The notes beneath the pieces are model-generated. The model saw nothing but the letters and a program-made list of their open reading frames with translations, was not told the origin of the DNA and searched no databases. Below, in pieces: positions 1 to 6,691 of a stretch of 21,712 nt of DNA. Numbering within the stretch: the stretch's first letter is position 1; the number at the start of each line of letters is the position of its first letter. Both the position numbers and the translations under genes were made by a program. This DNA is from a virus: the IMG/VR virus record IMGVR_UViG_3300001450_000387, positions 1 through 21,712 of that record. One strand, written 5' to 3'.

Positions 1-3000
1 GGTCTTGAACATTCTTATTCCGCGGTAACTTCTGGTACAACGGCGGGTTCTAACACAGTTTTACCTTTCTATATACCACTTACGGGTGATAGTTACTACT
101 CTGGTACCACGGTTGGTCTTGACGCGTTTAGTGACGCATCAATGTCATCACCATTTTGGACAACTTTACCATCAGAATTAACCGGTATTGATTTTGGTGA
201 CTGGTCTGCTACAGGACAAACAATCACATTAAATGACGGCTCAACAATTTCATCATTTAATCAATCATTTATAGATTGGGCGTCAGCTGCCATGACACTT
301 AGTAGTGATACTTCATTTAACCCACTATTATCTTCAGGTGATACGGCTGGATGTACTTACGGCCAATCTCCATGTATACCAGTAACATTAAATGGTACAA
401 TATACCAATATGGTTGTGTACCACAATACTTTACTGAAACCGCAACTGGTGTTACTACATCTGCTTTATCGGCATTCTCCTATAACGCATCTACGTCAGT
501 ATCAGCAGCAACATTTAGTGTTGGTAATATATTAGGAACAAATTGTTCTGATTTAACTTCTTATGAAAATGACCCATGGTATTATGGATTATTTGAATAT
601 ACTGGAAGTACTGCATGTTGTACAGGTACCACATATAGTGGAGTATCATACCAACTATACGCGAGTGCTGACACACAAAATAGCACTTTAGATTTAACAC
701 AAGCAACTGGTACAACTTTTGATAGTACTGGTGGTACAATTGTTGTTTTATCTGGATATGCTGTATTCGACATTATAAATTACCAAGGAGTAACAGCTAA
801 CACTGAATGGGATGGTATGGATGTACTAACTCTAAGGTCTAGAGGTTTAAGTTCATTAGGTACTGGTGGTCCAATATACGCAATAAGTGCTAATACAAGT
901 GGAAATGTAGAATTCGATTGTAGTGGCAGTTATGAAAGTGTGTTAGAAGACCCATTCGCTACTTTTGGTATTAGTGCAAAAACTGACGATGGTAATATTT
1001 ACACTTTCGAAACTTCTATGTCTAATACAGCTCAAAACTACGCACCTAGAGTGTTTGGTAGAAGTCCTTTTGATAAAAAACAAGTTGACGTACCTGTTTT
1101 TGTTGAGGAGGCGTACCCAACACTATTGAATATAGGTTACAAGTTAGGTAAAGTTAGAGGATTACAATGTTGTCTACAATACTTACCAGCTGCTAGAGAA
1201 ACAATAAATACAAACACCATTGCTTGGTACATGAATGAGTGGCAAACACCGGAGACACCATATATAGTCTCGGAATTACAAGGTAGTGATGTATTTAGAT
1301 TATTTAAATTTGTTTCCATATCTGATGGAACAAACGCAAATAGAGAATATAAGATATCAATAGTAAACCTTTCATTTGAAAGAGCTGAATTTGATGTTAT
1401 TGTTAGAGATTTTTATGATACCGACGCAAACCCAGTAGTGTTAGAAAAATTCACTAGATGTAGTCTAGACCCAACTAAAGTATCTTTTGTGGGTAGAAAA
1501 ATAGGTACTTCTACAGGTGAATTTGAATTAAGGTCTAAGTATACTATGTTATACCCTACAGAAGCTTTATTGGATGGAACTTACGTAGGTTCATTACCAG
1601 CTGGTTTTGAGGGGTATAGATTCAGAAGGTACGGAACTTGTGGTGTAAACCCAAAAATTATATATAAAACAAAATATTTTAACCCAGGTGAAACTATTTT
1701 TGACCCACCTTACGGTTCTGGTACGGGTAATAACGTTATAAGAAGTGGTGGTGATAAAGTTAGTAAAGTTTACTTAGGTGTTTCAAATAGTAGTGGAGCT
1801 GGGTACGACGCAGACTTCTTTGATTTTAAAGGATATATCCCACCAACAAATATTTGTACTGGAGTTGCCGGTTCACAGTGGGAGGTACTTACACAAGGAT
1901 TCCATATGGATTCTGGAGCTACAGTAGTGGTTGGTGGTGTTGGAACTTACCTAACTTGGTCGTCTACAACATTAAATGGTTTATCTATATTTGATTGTGG
2001 TGTTGGACAATTTAACCACGAACCTACTTTAAGTACTGAACCATACAAATCATTAAGGTCACGTAAATTTACGATAGCACCACACGGAGGGTTTGATGGT
2101 TGGGACATCTATAGAAAAACAAGGTCAAATACAGATGACTATAGAATGGGTCTAACAGGTTTCTTAAACGGGTCGTGTACAAGTTCAGAATTCCCAACAG
2201 CAACTGGTGATGGGTCATTTAAAAAATTAAATACAACTGAAGCTAATACCGATTATTTCGCATACTTAAGAGGGATATCTAAATTTGATAACCCAGAATC
2301 TGTAGATATAAATGTATTTGCGACACCTGGTATTGATTATGTTGATAATTTAGGTTTAGTTAATGAAGCTATTGACATGGTTGAAACAGATAGAGCTGAT
2401 TCATTATACATAACTACAACACCAGATTACAACATGTTTGTAACAACAGCTTCAGATTCTGCAAATCAAATAACACCTGATGAAGCGGTAGACAATATAG
2501 AAGATTCTTTAATAGACTCAAACTATACAGCAACATACTACCCTTGGGTTCAAATAAGAGACGCAGCAAATAACAAACAACTATACATACCACCAACAGC
2601 AGAGGTAATGAGAAATATAGCTTTAACAGACAACACATCTTTCCCTTGGTTTGCATCGGCAGGTTACACTAGAGGTTTAGTAAATGCGGTGAAAGCAAGA
2701 AAGAAACTTACTTTGGATGAAAGAGATACTCTATATGTGGGTAGACTTAACCCAATCGCTACGTTTAGTGATACGGGACCAATTATTTGGGGTAATAAAA
2801 CTTTACAAGTTAGAGAATCTGCTTTAGATAGAATTAATGTAAGAAGATTGTTATTACAAACTAGAAAATTAATTTCAGCTGTCGCGGTTAGATTAATATT
2901 CGAACAGAATGACGATGTGGTTAGACAACAATTCTTAGACTTAGTAAACCCAATTCTAGATTCTATTAGAAGAGATAGAGGTTTAACAGACTTTAGAGTG

Positions 3001-3138
3001 GTTCTTTCTAATGACCCAGAAGAAATAGATAGAAATGAAATGAATGGTAAAATCTATATTAAGCCTACAAGAGCTTTAGAATACATATTTGTTGAATTCC
3101 TAATAACTCCTACAGGGGCTTCTTTTGAAGATATATAA
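1..3138 (+). CDS. Contractile tail sheath protein, gp18-like (5' partial)
   Basis: This frame is open from base 1, so the ATG at 142 is an internal methionine and the true start lies upstream of the window. At least 1045 residues are visible, against about 659 in T4 gp18. The last ~110 residues are typical of phage sheath C-terminal domains: a helix rich in R and L (SALDRINVRRLLLQTRKL, from about nt 2818), then FEQND, and a final beta segment with IYIKPTRALEYI. The protein would polymerise around the tail tube and contract to drive injection. The upstream ~700 visible residues are rich in Ser, Thr and Gly with several Cys, including two adjacent CC pairs, and probably form surface-exposed sheath domains inserted into the conserved core. 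The C-terminal assignment is firm; the inserted domains are not recognised. Confidence 0.92.
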   Translation, partial: GLEHSYSAVTSGTTAGSNTVLPFYIPLTGDSYYSGTTVGLDAFSDASMSSPFWTTLPSELTGIDFGDWSATGQTITLNDGSTISSFNQSFIDWASAAMTLSSDTSFNPLLSSGDTAGCTYGQSPCIPVTLNGTIYQYGCVPQYFTETATGVTTSALSAFSYNASTSVSAATFSVGNILGTNCSDLTSYENDPWYYGLFEYTGSTACCTGTTYSGVSYQLYASADTQNSTLDLTQATGTTFDSTGGTIVVLSGYAVFDIINYQGVTANTEWDGMDVLTLRSRGLSSLGTGGPIYAISANTSGNVEFDCSGSYESVLEDPFATFGISAKTDDGNIYTFETSMSNTAQNYAPRVFGRSPFDKKQVDVPVFVEEAYPTLLNIGYKLGKVRGLQCCLQYLPAARETINTNTIAWYMNEWQTPETPYIVSELQGSDVFRLFKFVSISDGTNANREYKISIVNLSFERAEFDVIVRDFYDTDANPVVLEKFTRCSLDPTKVSFVGRKIGTSTGEFELRSKYTMLYPTEALLDGTYVGSLPAGFEGYRFRRYGTCGVNPKIIYKTKYFNPGETIFDPPYGSGTGNNVIRSGGDKVSKVYLGVSNSSGAGYDADFFDFKGYIPPTNICTGVAGSQWEVLTQGFHMDSGATVVVGGVGTYLTWSSTTLNGLSIFDCGVGQFNHEPTLSTEPYKSLRSRKFTIAPHGGFDGWDIYRKTRSNTDDYRMGLTGFLNGSCTSSEFPTATGDGSFKKLNTTEANTDYFAYLRGISKFDNPESVDINVFATPGIDYVDNLGLVNEAIDMVETDRADSLYITTTPDYNMFVTTASDSANQITPDEAVDNIEDSLIDSNYTATYYPWVQIRDAANNKQLYIPPTAEVMRNIALTDNTSFPWFASAGYTRGLVNAVKARKKLTLDERDTLYVGRLNPIATFSDTGPIIWGNKTLQVRESALDRINVRRLLLQTRKLISAVAVRLIFEQNDDVVRQQFLDLVNPILDSIRRDRGLTDFRVVLSNDPEEIDRNEMNGKIYIKPTRALEYIFVEFLITPTGASFEDI

Positions 3139-3146
3139 TATTTATA
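3139..3146 (+). promoter_or_regulatory. TATTTATA motif, candidate phage promoter element
   Basis: Exact TATTTATA immediately after the sheath stop codon and 13 nt before the ATG at 3160, followed by an A-rich leader. It is one of a family of copies found only in intergenic gaps of this window. The promoter role is inferred from position and recurrence. Confidence 0.4.
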
Positions 3147-3159
3147 ATAAAAAAGTGAT

Positions 3160-3759
3160 ATGAAATTTACAAAAAAATTATTAGCCGAGACATTAAATAA
3201 GGTTTCTAACGGTGGTAAAACTTTTACTAGTGGTAAAAAACAAAACGTTATTATTAGTGAGGAACAACTAGAAAGAGTCTTAAGTGTTGTAGAAGAACAA
3301 TGGCAAGAAATAAATTTAGAAGAAGACGCTAAACCTGACTTTTTAGACCTTGATGGTGACGGTGATAAAAAAGAGTCTATGAAAAAAGCATCTAAAGATA
3401 AAAAAGAAATGGACGAAGGGGCAAAACCTGATTTTTTAGACCTTGATGGTGATGGTGATAAAAAAGAATCCATGAAAAAAGCATCTAAAGAGGCTAAAAC
3501 TAAAGAAGTTAAGGAAGATTCTGGTCATGATGAAGCTATGAATTATGGTAAGGATGAAGGCCATGACGATAAAGAACTTTATGATTTAAAACATGATGGT
3601 GGTAGTGAAGGCCATATAGATGATTTAGAAGATGATATGCACTATGACCATATACACGATTCAAAAAACATAGAAGAATCACAAGAAGAAAAAGAAAGAC
3701 TAATCCAAGAAGATATTAAAAAAATGAAAGCAATTATTAGTCCAATAAAAAAGATTTAA
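3160..3759 (+). CDS. Acidic repeat protein with DxDGDxD motifs and a His/Asp-rich tail
   Basis: Function not recognised. The 199-residue product is highly charged, with no signal peptide and no membrane segment. Residues 29-47 (NVIISEEQLERVLSVVEEQ) match a segment at the start of the HAD-like protein at 5112. Residues 57-79 and 88-110 are near-identical repeats containing KPDFLDLDGDGDKKE. The DxDGDxD core resembles an EF-hand or dockerin calcium loop but lacks the usual acidic residue at loop position 12 (Met here). Residues ~120-170 are rich in His and Asp (GHDE, GHDD, GHIDD, MHYDHIHD), which could bind metal. I recall similar DLDGDGD-K-rich repeats from proteins of marine T4-like phages. 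The next gene starts 1 nt after its stop, so the two are probably co-translated. A virion, head-core or internal protein is plausible but unproven. Confidence 0.75.
   Translation: MKFTKKLLAETLNKVSNGGKTFTSGKKQNVIISEEQLERVLSVVEEQWQEINLEEDAKPDFLDLDGDGDKKESMKKASKDKKEMDEGAKPDFLDLDGDGDKKESMKKASKEAKTKEVKEDSGHDEAMNYGKDEGHDDKELYDLKHDGGSEGHIDDLEDDMHYDHIHDSKNIEESQEEKERLIQEDIKKMKAIISPIKKI
3328..3489 (+). repeat. Two 69-bp imperfect direct repeats, 93-bp period
   Basis: Copies at 3328-3396 and 3421-3489 differ at about 5 of 69 positions. All differences are synonymous third-position changes, so both copies encode the same 23 residues around DLDGDGDKKE. This points to an in-frame duplication kept by selection at the protein level. 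Confidence 0.85.
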
Positions 3760-3760
3760 T

Positions 3761-4048
3761 ATGGATAAAAGTATATTAAACGAATTAAATAGAGCCCGTG
3801 AAATAATGGGGTTAAATTTACTTAAAGAAGAAGATTTAAAAGAAAATATAGGTTTTGCTTCTTCAGCTATAGGCAATGGTAATGGACAAAACTTTGGTTT
3901 AATGGGTACCCCAACAGAAAAATATAAAGACCTTTTGGAAACTGATGAGGTTGAGGAAACTGATGAGGTTGAGGAAACTGATGAGGTTGATGAGATGGAA
4001 CATCCAGCGATAGAAGATTTGGAGGAGGATATGGATACAAAAGAATAG
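3761..4048 (+). CDS. Small acidic hypothetical protein with ETDEVE tandem repeat
   Basis: Function not recognised. The 95-residue product starts 1 nt after the preceding stop codon. Residues 5-18 (ILNELNRAREIMGL) form a predicted helix that resembles the start of the 245-aa protein at 20509. The C-terminal third is strongly acidic and contains ETDEVE three times, the last as ETDEVD. There is no signal peptide or membrane segment. It ends 4 nt before the stop of the convergent minus-strand gene. A small virion-associated or internal protein is possible; the sequence does not decide. Confidence 0.65.
   Translation: MDKSILNELNRAREIMGLNLLKEEDLKENIGFASSAIGNGNGQNFGLMGTPTEKYKDLLETDEVEETDEVEETDEVDEMEHPAIEDLEEDMDTKE
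3938..3990 (+). repeat. 18-bp in-frame tandem repeat, about three copies
   Basis: The unit GAAACTGATGAGGTTGAG occurs at 3938-3955 and 3956-3973. A third copy at 3974-3990 diverges at its last codon. It encodes ETDEVE and is likely prone to slippage, so copy number may vary between relatives. Confidence 0.9.
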
Positions 4049-4052
4049 TATT

Positions 4053-4481
4053 TTAGTAAAAACCCATAAACCCAACGTAATTACCTTCTTCTAAATTACT
4101 TTCATTTACAAAAATAATAATACCTGATTCTTGTACATACAAAAATCCTTCAGTTCCACTATAGTGGTCAATAAAGTTATACGTACAACCATATCCCTTA
4201 AGAGACTTAATTTTAACTATAGATAATTCCCATTTTATATAGTCTTCATTTTTTTTAGAACTACGCTCAACTAAAATACTGTAATTTAAAGTATCTATAT
4301 AGACTTTATTTTTAGTATTTGAAAAACTTTTAAATTTTACATTTTTGTTATATTCGGACATAAAATAACCATCATAGTTAGAAATAGATACAAGTAGATT
4401 CATGGTTGTATCTTTTAAGTTTATAGTTTGTGAATAAGCTAGTGTTGGTAATAGTATTAGTAGTAGTATTAATTTTTTCAT
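4053..4481 (-). CDS. Small Sec-secreted hypothetical protein (SPase I signal)
   Basis: Function not recognised. I chose the ATG whose product begins MKKLILLLILLPTLAYSQ, a textbook signal peptide with a cleavage site after AYS, giving a mature protein of about 124 residues. A longer in-frame start at 4532 would bury this signal and overlap the upstream gene by 50 bp, so it is less likely. The start lies 1 nt beyond the stop of the lipoprotein gene, which implies translational coupling. The mature part is mixed alpha/beta with one Cys (GYGCTYN). Products ending in AYSQ followed by small beta-rich domains are common in Bacteroidota hosts and unusual between phage tail genes. It probably acts in the periplasm or outside the cell. 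Confidence 0.75.
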   Translation of the reverse strand: MKKLILLLILLPTLAYSQTINLKDTTMNLLVSISNYDGYFMSEYNKNVKFKSFSNTKNKVYIDTLNYSILVERSSKKNEDYIKWELSIVKIKSLKGYGCTYNFIDHYSGTEGFLYVQESGIIIFVNESNLEEGNYVGFMGFY

Positions 4482-4482
4482 T

Positions 4483-5055
4483 TTAGTATTTTTTAAATTT
4501 AAGTTTAGAGTGGTATTTGTAGTTATACCCATTTATATTTTTGTAAGTTTCTTGTATATGAATAACAATAATTTTATTTTCCAGGTCTAATATATTGTAT
4601 AGTACAGGCCTTCCTGACCCACCTAGTAGTAAATAAGAACCAACCAAAGGTTCTGTTACTGTTAAATTGTTATTAGTTACTGAAAGTCCGTATGGTAATA
4701 AAGTGTCATTATTTAACACAAAATCACCCATACCAGGAACATTACTAGGTAAGTAAAAACACCAACTAGTATAATTCTTTACTAAGTTTTCAAAGTCATA
4801 TATACTACCCCCATAACGTAAACTACTAGTGTCACCATTATTAAAATGGGGTAACTTAATTAATTCATTAGTTTCTAAATTTTCCATATACATTTCCCCA
4901 TCCTCAAGTAACCAACAACCGTCTATAAGGTTTTCCCCAGTGTAACTTCCTGGGTTTTGTGTTGTTGGGTATGTTTCAGTACAAGGAATATAGAGAGGTT
5001 CTTTATCACAAGAAACTAAAGATATAATTAATAAAAGGCTTATAATGTTTTTCAT
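4483..5055 (-). CDS. Lipoprotein, Bacteroidota type (SPase II signal)
   Basis: The 190-residue product begins with a short basic start, a hydrophobic run and a lipobox LVSC with the modified Cys at residue 16, followed by DKEP. It should be lipidated and anchored in the periplasm or outer membrane. The rest is rich in aromatic residues and beta strands, with spaced segments such as GCWLLEDGEMYM, LSVTNNNLTVTEP and YKYHSKLKF. This loosely recalls lipocalin-like Bacteroidota lipoproteins, but I would not assign the fold on this alone. It is the first gene of a two-gene minus-strand operon inside the phage tail cluster. A role in altering the infected cell surface, such as superinfection exclusion, is inferred from context only. 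Confidence 0.8.
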   Translation of the reverse strand: MKNIISLLLIISLVSCDKEPLYIPCTETYPTTQNPGSYTGENLIDGCWLLEDGEMYMENLETNELIKLPHFNNGDTSSLRYGGSIYDFENLVKNYTSWCFYLPSNVPGMGDFVLNNDTLLPYGLSVTNNNLTVTEPLVGSYLLLGGSGRPVLYNILDLENKIIVIHIQETYKNINGYNYKYHSKLKFKKY

Positions 5056-5059
5056 AATA

Positions 5060-5090
5060 CAAAGATAAATAAAATTAGTGAATAAACAAA
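5060..5090 (-). promoter_or_regulatory. Bacteroidota-type promoter for the lipoprotein operon
   Basis: On the minus strand, TTTG (5090-5087), a 19-nt spacer and TATCTTTG (5067-5060) match the Bacteroidota primary-sigma consensus TTTG-N19-TAnnTTTG exactly. Only 4 nt (TATT) separate the -7 element from the ATG at 5055, so the transcript would have almost no leader. No other gap in the window shows this combination. Confidence 0.7.
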
Positions 5091-5099
5091 ATTAATTTG

Positions 5100-5107
5100 T
5101 ATTTATA
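5100..5107 (+). promoter_or_regulatory. TATTTATA motif upstream of the HAD-like gene
   Basis: Exact copy ending 4 nt before the ATG at 5112. It sits in the 56-bp divergent gap next to the minus-strand host-type promoter. If it is a -10-like element, the HAD transcript would also be nearly leaderless. Confidence 0.38.
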
Positions 5108-5111
5108 TTAT

Positions 5112-5975
5112 ATGGGAAAAAATATTATATTAACGGAAAAACAGTTATTGGTGATTAATAAAGTTTTAACTGAACAAAAAACAGACCCAACTAACTTAAG
5201 GGCATACTCTTTTGATTGGGATGATAACATAATTAATATGCCCACCACAATAAAAATGTTAAAAAATAATGGAGATAATTGGGAAAAGTTTGATGTTGGT
5301 ACAGATGAATTTGCTACTATACGAGACAATAACCAGTACAAGTTAGATGATGGTGCTTTTAATAACTTTATAAATGACGACAGTTTTATTGTTGATTTAG
5401 AAAAAGCTTTAAAGGATAGTTCTTACGCTCCCTCATTTGATAAGTTTAAAGAAGCTTTAATTTATGGTAATCCAATATCAATAATTACAGCTAGAGGACA
5501 CAAACCCGAAACACTAAGAAAAGGTATGGATTTAGTAATTTCTTATACTTTCACTGAAAATGAATTATCTGACATGGTAGATAACATACAACAACAGATA
5601 CCAGAATTAGATGGGACCAATCCAGAACTAACACTAAAGACCTATCTAGACTCACAAGAGTACCACCCAGTGACCTCAAATGAATTTACTGATAAGTTTG
5701 GTCTTGAGAGGGGTTCAGCGGCTAATCCGGAAGAAAATAAAAAAATAGCATTAAGAGATTATGTAACTAAAATAGTAGACAAGACTTCTGAAATGGTTAG
5801 TACAAAATATAATAAACTTTCTGTTGGATTTAGTGATGATGATTTAGGTAATATAAACGCTATAATACCCTTTATAAAAGAGGTATTACAAATAGAATTT
5901 CCTGATGTTGAGTTTGTAGTATACGACACTTCAGAAGGAGGAATGAACAAAATAATACTAAAACAAGTAAATTAG
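5112..5975 (+). CDS. HAD-superfamily phosphatase-like protein
   Basis: I chose the ATG at 5112 (product MGKNIILTEK) over a TTG at 5097. In the 287-residue product, HAD motif I is seen as FDWDDN with D35 and D37 as nucleophile and acid/base. Motif II is IITARG with T126, and the acidic motif IV is GFSDDD with D242-D244. Lys210 or Lys220 could serve as motif III. This is the arrangement of a Mg-dependent phosphotransferase; the substrate is not evident. Residues 4-22 (NIILTEKQLLVINKVLTEQ) match a segment of the acidic protein at 3160 and end in LTE. That resembles the LxE/IxE cleavage sites of T4-type prohead proteases, so the enzyme may be packaged in the head. It lies between the minus-strand operon and the tail tube gene. 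Confidence 0.75.
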   Translation: MGKNIILTEKQLLVINKVLTEQKTDPTNLRAYSFDWDDNIINMPTTIKMLKNNGDNWEKFDVGTDEFATIRDNNQYKLDDGAFNNFINDDSFIVDLEKALKDSSYAPSFDKFKEALIYGNPISIITARGHKPETLRKGMDLVISYTFTENELSDMVDNIQQQIPELDGTNPELTLKTYLDSQEYHPVTSNEFTDKFGLERGSAANPEENKKIALRDYVTKIVDKTSEMVSTKYNKLSVGFSDDDLGNINAIIPFIKEVLQIEFPDVEFVVYDTSEGGMNKIILKQVN

Positions 5976-5997
5976 AACATTTTTTTCATTACCGTTA

Positions 5998-6005
5998 TAT
6001 TTATA
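5998..6005 (+). promoter_or_regulatory. TATTTATA motif upstream of the tail tube gene
   Basis: Exact copy in the 66-bp gap before the tube gene, 36 nt upstream of the ATG at 6042. It is followed by an A-rich leader with no Shine-Dalgarno sequence. Confidence 0.42.
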
Positions 6006-6041
6006 GGTATAATAAAAAAGTAAAAATTAAAATTAAAAGAT

Positions 6042-6530
6042 ATGGCTGACTTATTAATGAAAATGCCGATACCTTACGAACCAAAGAAAAAGAATAGATT
6101 TATTCTAAGGTTCGATTCTTCTTTAGGAATCAATGAATGGTATGTAGAGAGCACTTCAAGACCACAAGTAACAATTAACTCTGTGGAGGTACCTTTTCTT
6201 AACACATCTACTTATGTAGCTGGTAGATTTGTGTGGAATACAATAAATGTAACATTTAGAGACCCAATTGGACCATCTGCTTCACAAGCATTAATGGAGT
6301 GGGTTAGATTACATGCAGAGTCGGTAACAGGAAGAATGGGTTATGCTGCTGGATACAAGAAAAATATTGACTTGGAGATGTTAGACCCAACAGGTGTTGT
6401 TGTGGAAAAATGGATAATGCAAGGATGTTTCTTAACTGATGTAAACTTCGATAGTTTAGGGTATAGTGATGATGGTTTAGCTACAATATCTGCTACTTTA
6501 AGACCAGACAGGTGTATATTAGTTTACTAA
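6042..6530 (+). CDS. Tail tube protein, gp19-like
   Basis: The 162-residue product matches the 163 residues of T4 gp19. Its layout fits the family: an early beta segment NRFILRFDSS, a central strand FVWNTINVTFRD, the helix ALMEWVRLHAES, the YAAGYKKNIDLEMLD strand and a closing region beginning GCFLTDVNF and ending ISATLRPDRCIL. It forms the hexameric rings of the inner tube through which DNA passes. The partner sheath gene is normally adjacent, but here about 2.9 kb and five genes intervene. It has its own candidate promoter and is followed directly by a strong terminator, as expected for a highly expressed structural gene. Confidence 0.9.
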   Translation: MADLLMKMPIPYEPKKKNRFILRFDSSLGINEWYVESTSRPQVTINSVEVPFLNTSTYVAGRFVWNTINVTFRDPIGPSASQALMEWVRLHAESVTGRMGYAAGYKKNIDLEMLDPTGVVVEKWIMQGCFLTDVNFDSLGYSDDGLATISATLRPDRCILVY

Positions 6531-6549
6531 TAATAATTTAAATAAAATT

Positions 6550-6575
6550 AAAAAGTCCTAAGGGGCTTTTTTTTT
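6550..6575 (+). terminator. Rho-independent terminator after the tail tube gene
   Basis: A 9-bp stem, AAAAAGTCC pairing with GGGCTTTTT including one G-T pair, closes a 4-nt TAAG loop. It runs straight into a tract of T residues, starting 19 nt after the tube stop codon. The A-rich 5' side means it could also work on the other strand. Confidence 0.82.
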
Positions 6576-6691
6576 GCTTAAACACTTGACTTTATAATTA
6601 GAAATACTCAAGCTTTATATATAAAATAATATAGCAATATTTACTAATAAAATAAAAGCTATATAATTAAGCTATATAAAATATATAATTT
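6576..6691 (+). promoter_or_regulatory. AT-rich leader with direct and inverted repeats
   Basis: There is no gene here. AAGCTATATAA occurs twice (6656-6666 and 6669-6679, 13-bp period), and ATATAGC at 6629-6635 is the inverse of the GCTATAT inside both copies. A weak TATTTACT variant (6/8 match to the recurring motif) is at 6638-6645. The region must hold the promoter for the chaperone gene because a terminator lies just upstream. The repeats may be an operator; this is a guess. Confidence 0.4.

Noticed and set aside
3054-3473. 139-aa minus-strand frame with repeated Ser-rich segments
   Set aside because: Its repeats are the mirror of the DLDGDGD repeat in the + strand gene, and it spans the end of the sheath gene. 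It is a shadow.
4049-4052. Terminator between the convergent genes at 4048 and 4053
   Set aside because: Only 4 nt separate the stop codons, and I found no convincing stem-loop on either side.
4482-4532. Longer N-terminus for the secreted minus-strand protein
   Set aside because: It would overlap the lipoprotein gene and place 17 residues ahead of a clean signal peptide starting MKKLILL.
5097-5111. TTG start for the HAD-like protein
   Set aside because: The ATG at 5112 is nearby, gives a start that aligns with the 199-aa protein segment, and leaves the TATTTATA motif outside the gene.
6531-6691. tRNA or small RNA gene in the longest gap
   Set aside because: Apart from the terminator hairpin I see no cloverleaf, no conserved T-arm sequence and no second stable stem.
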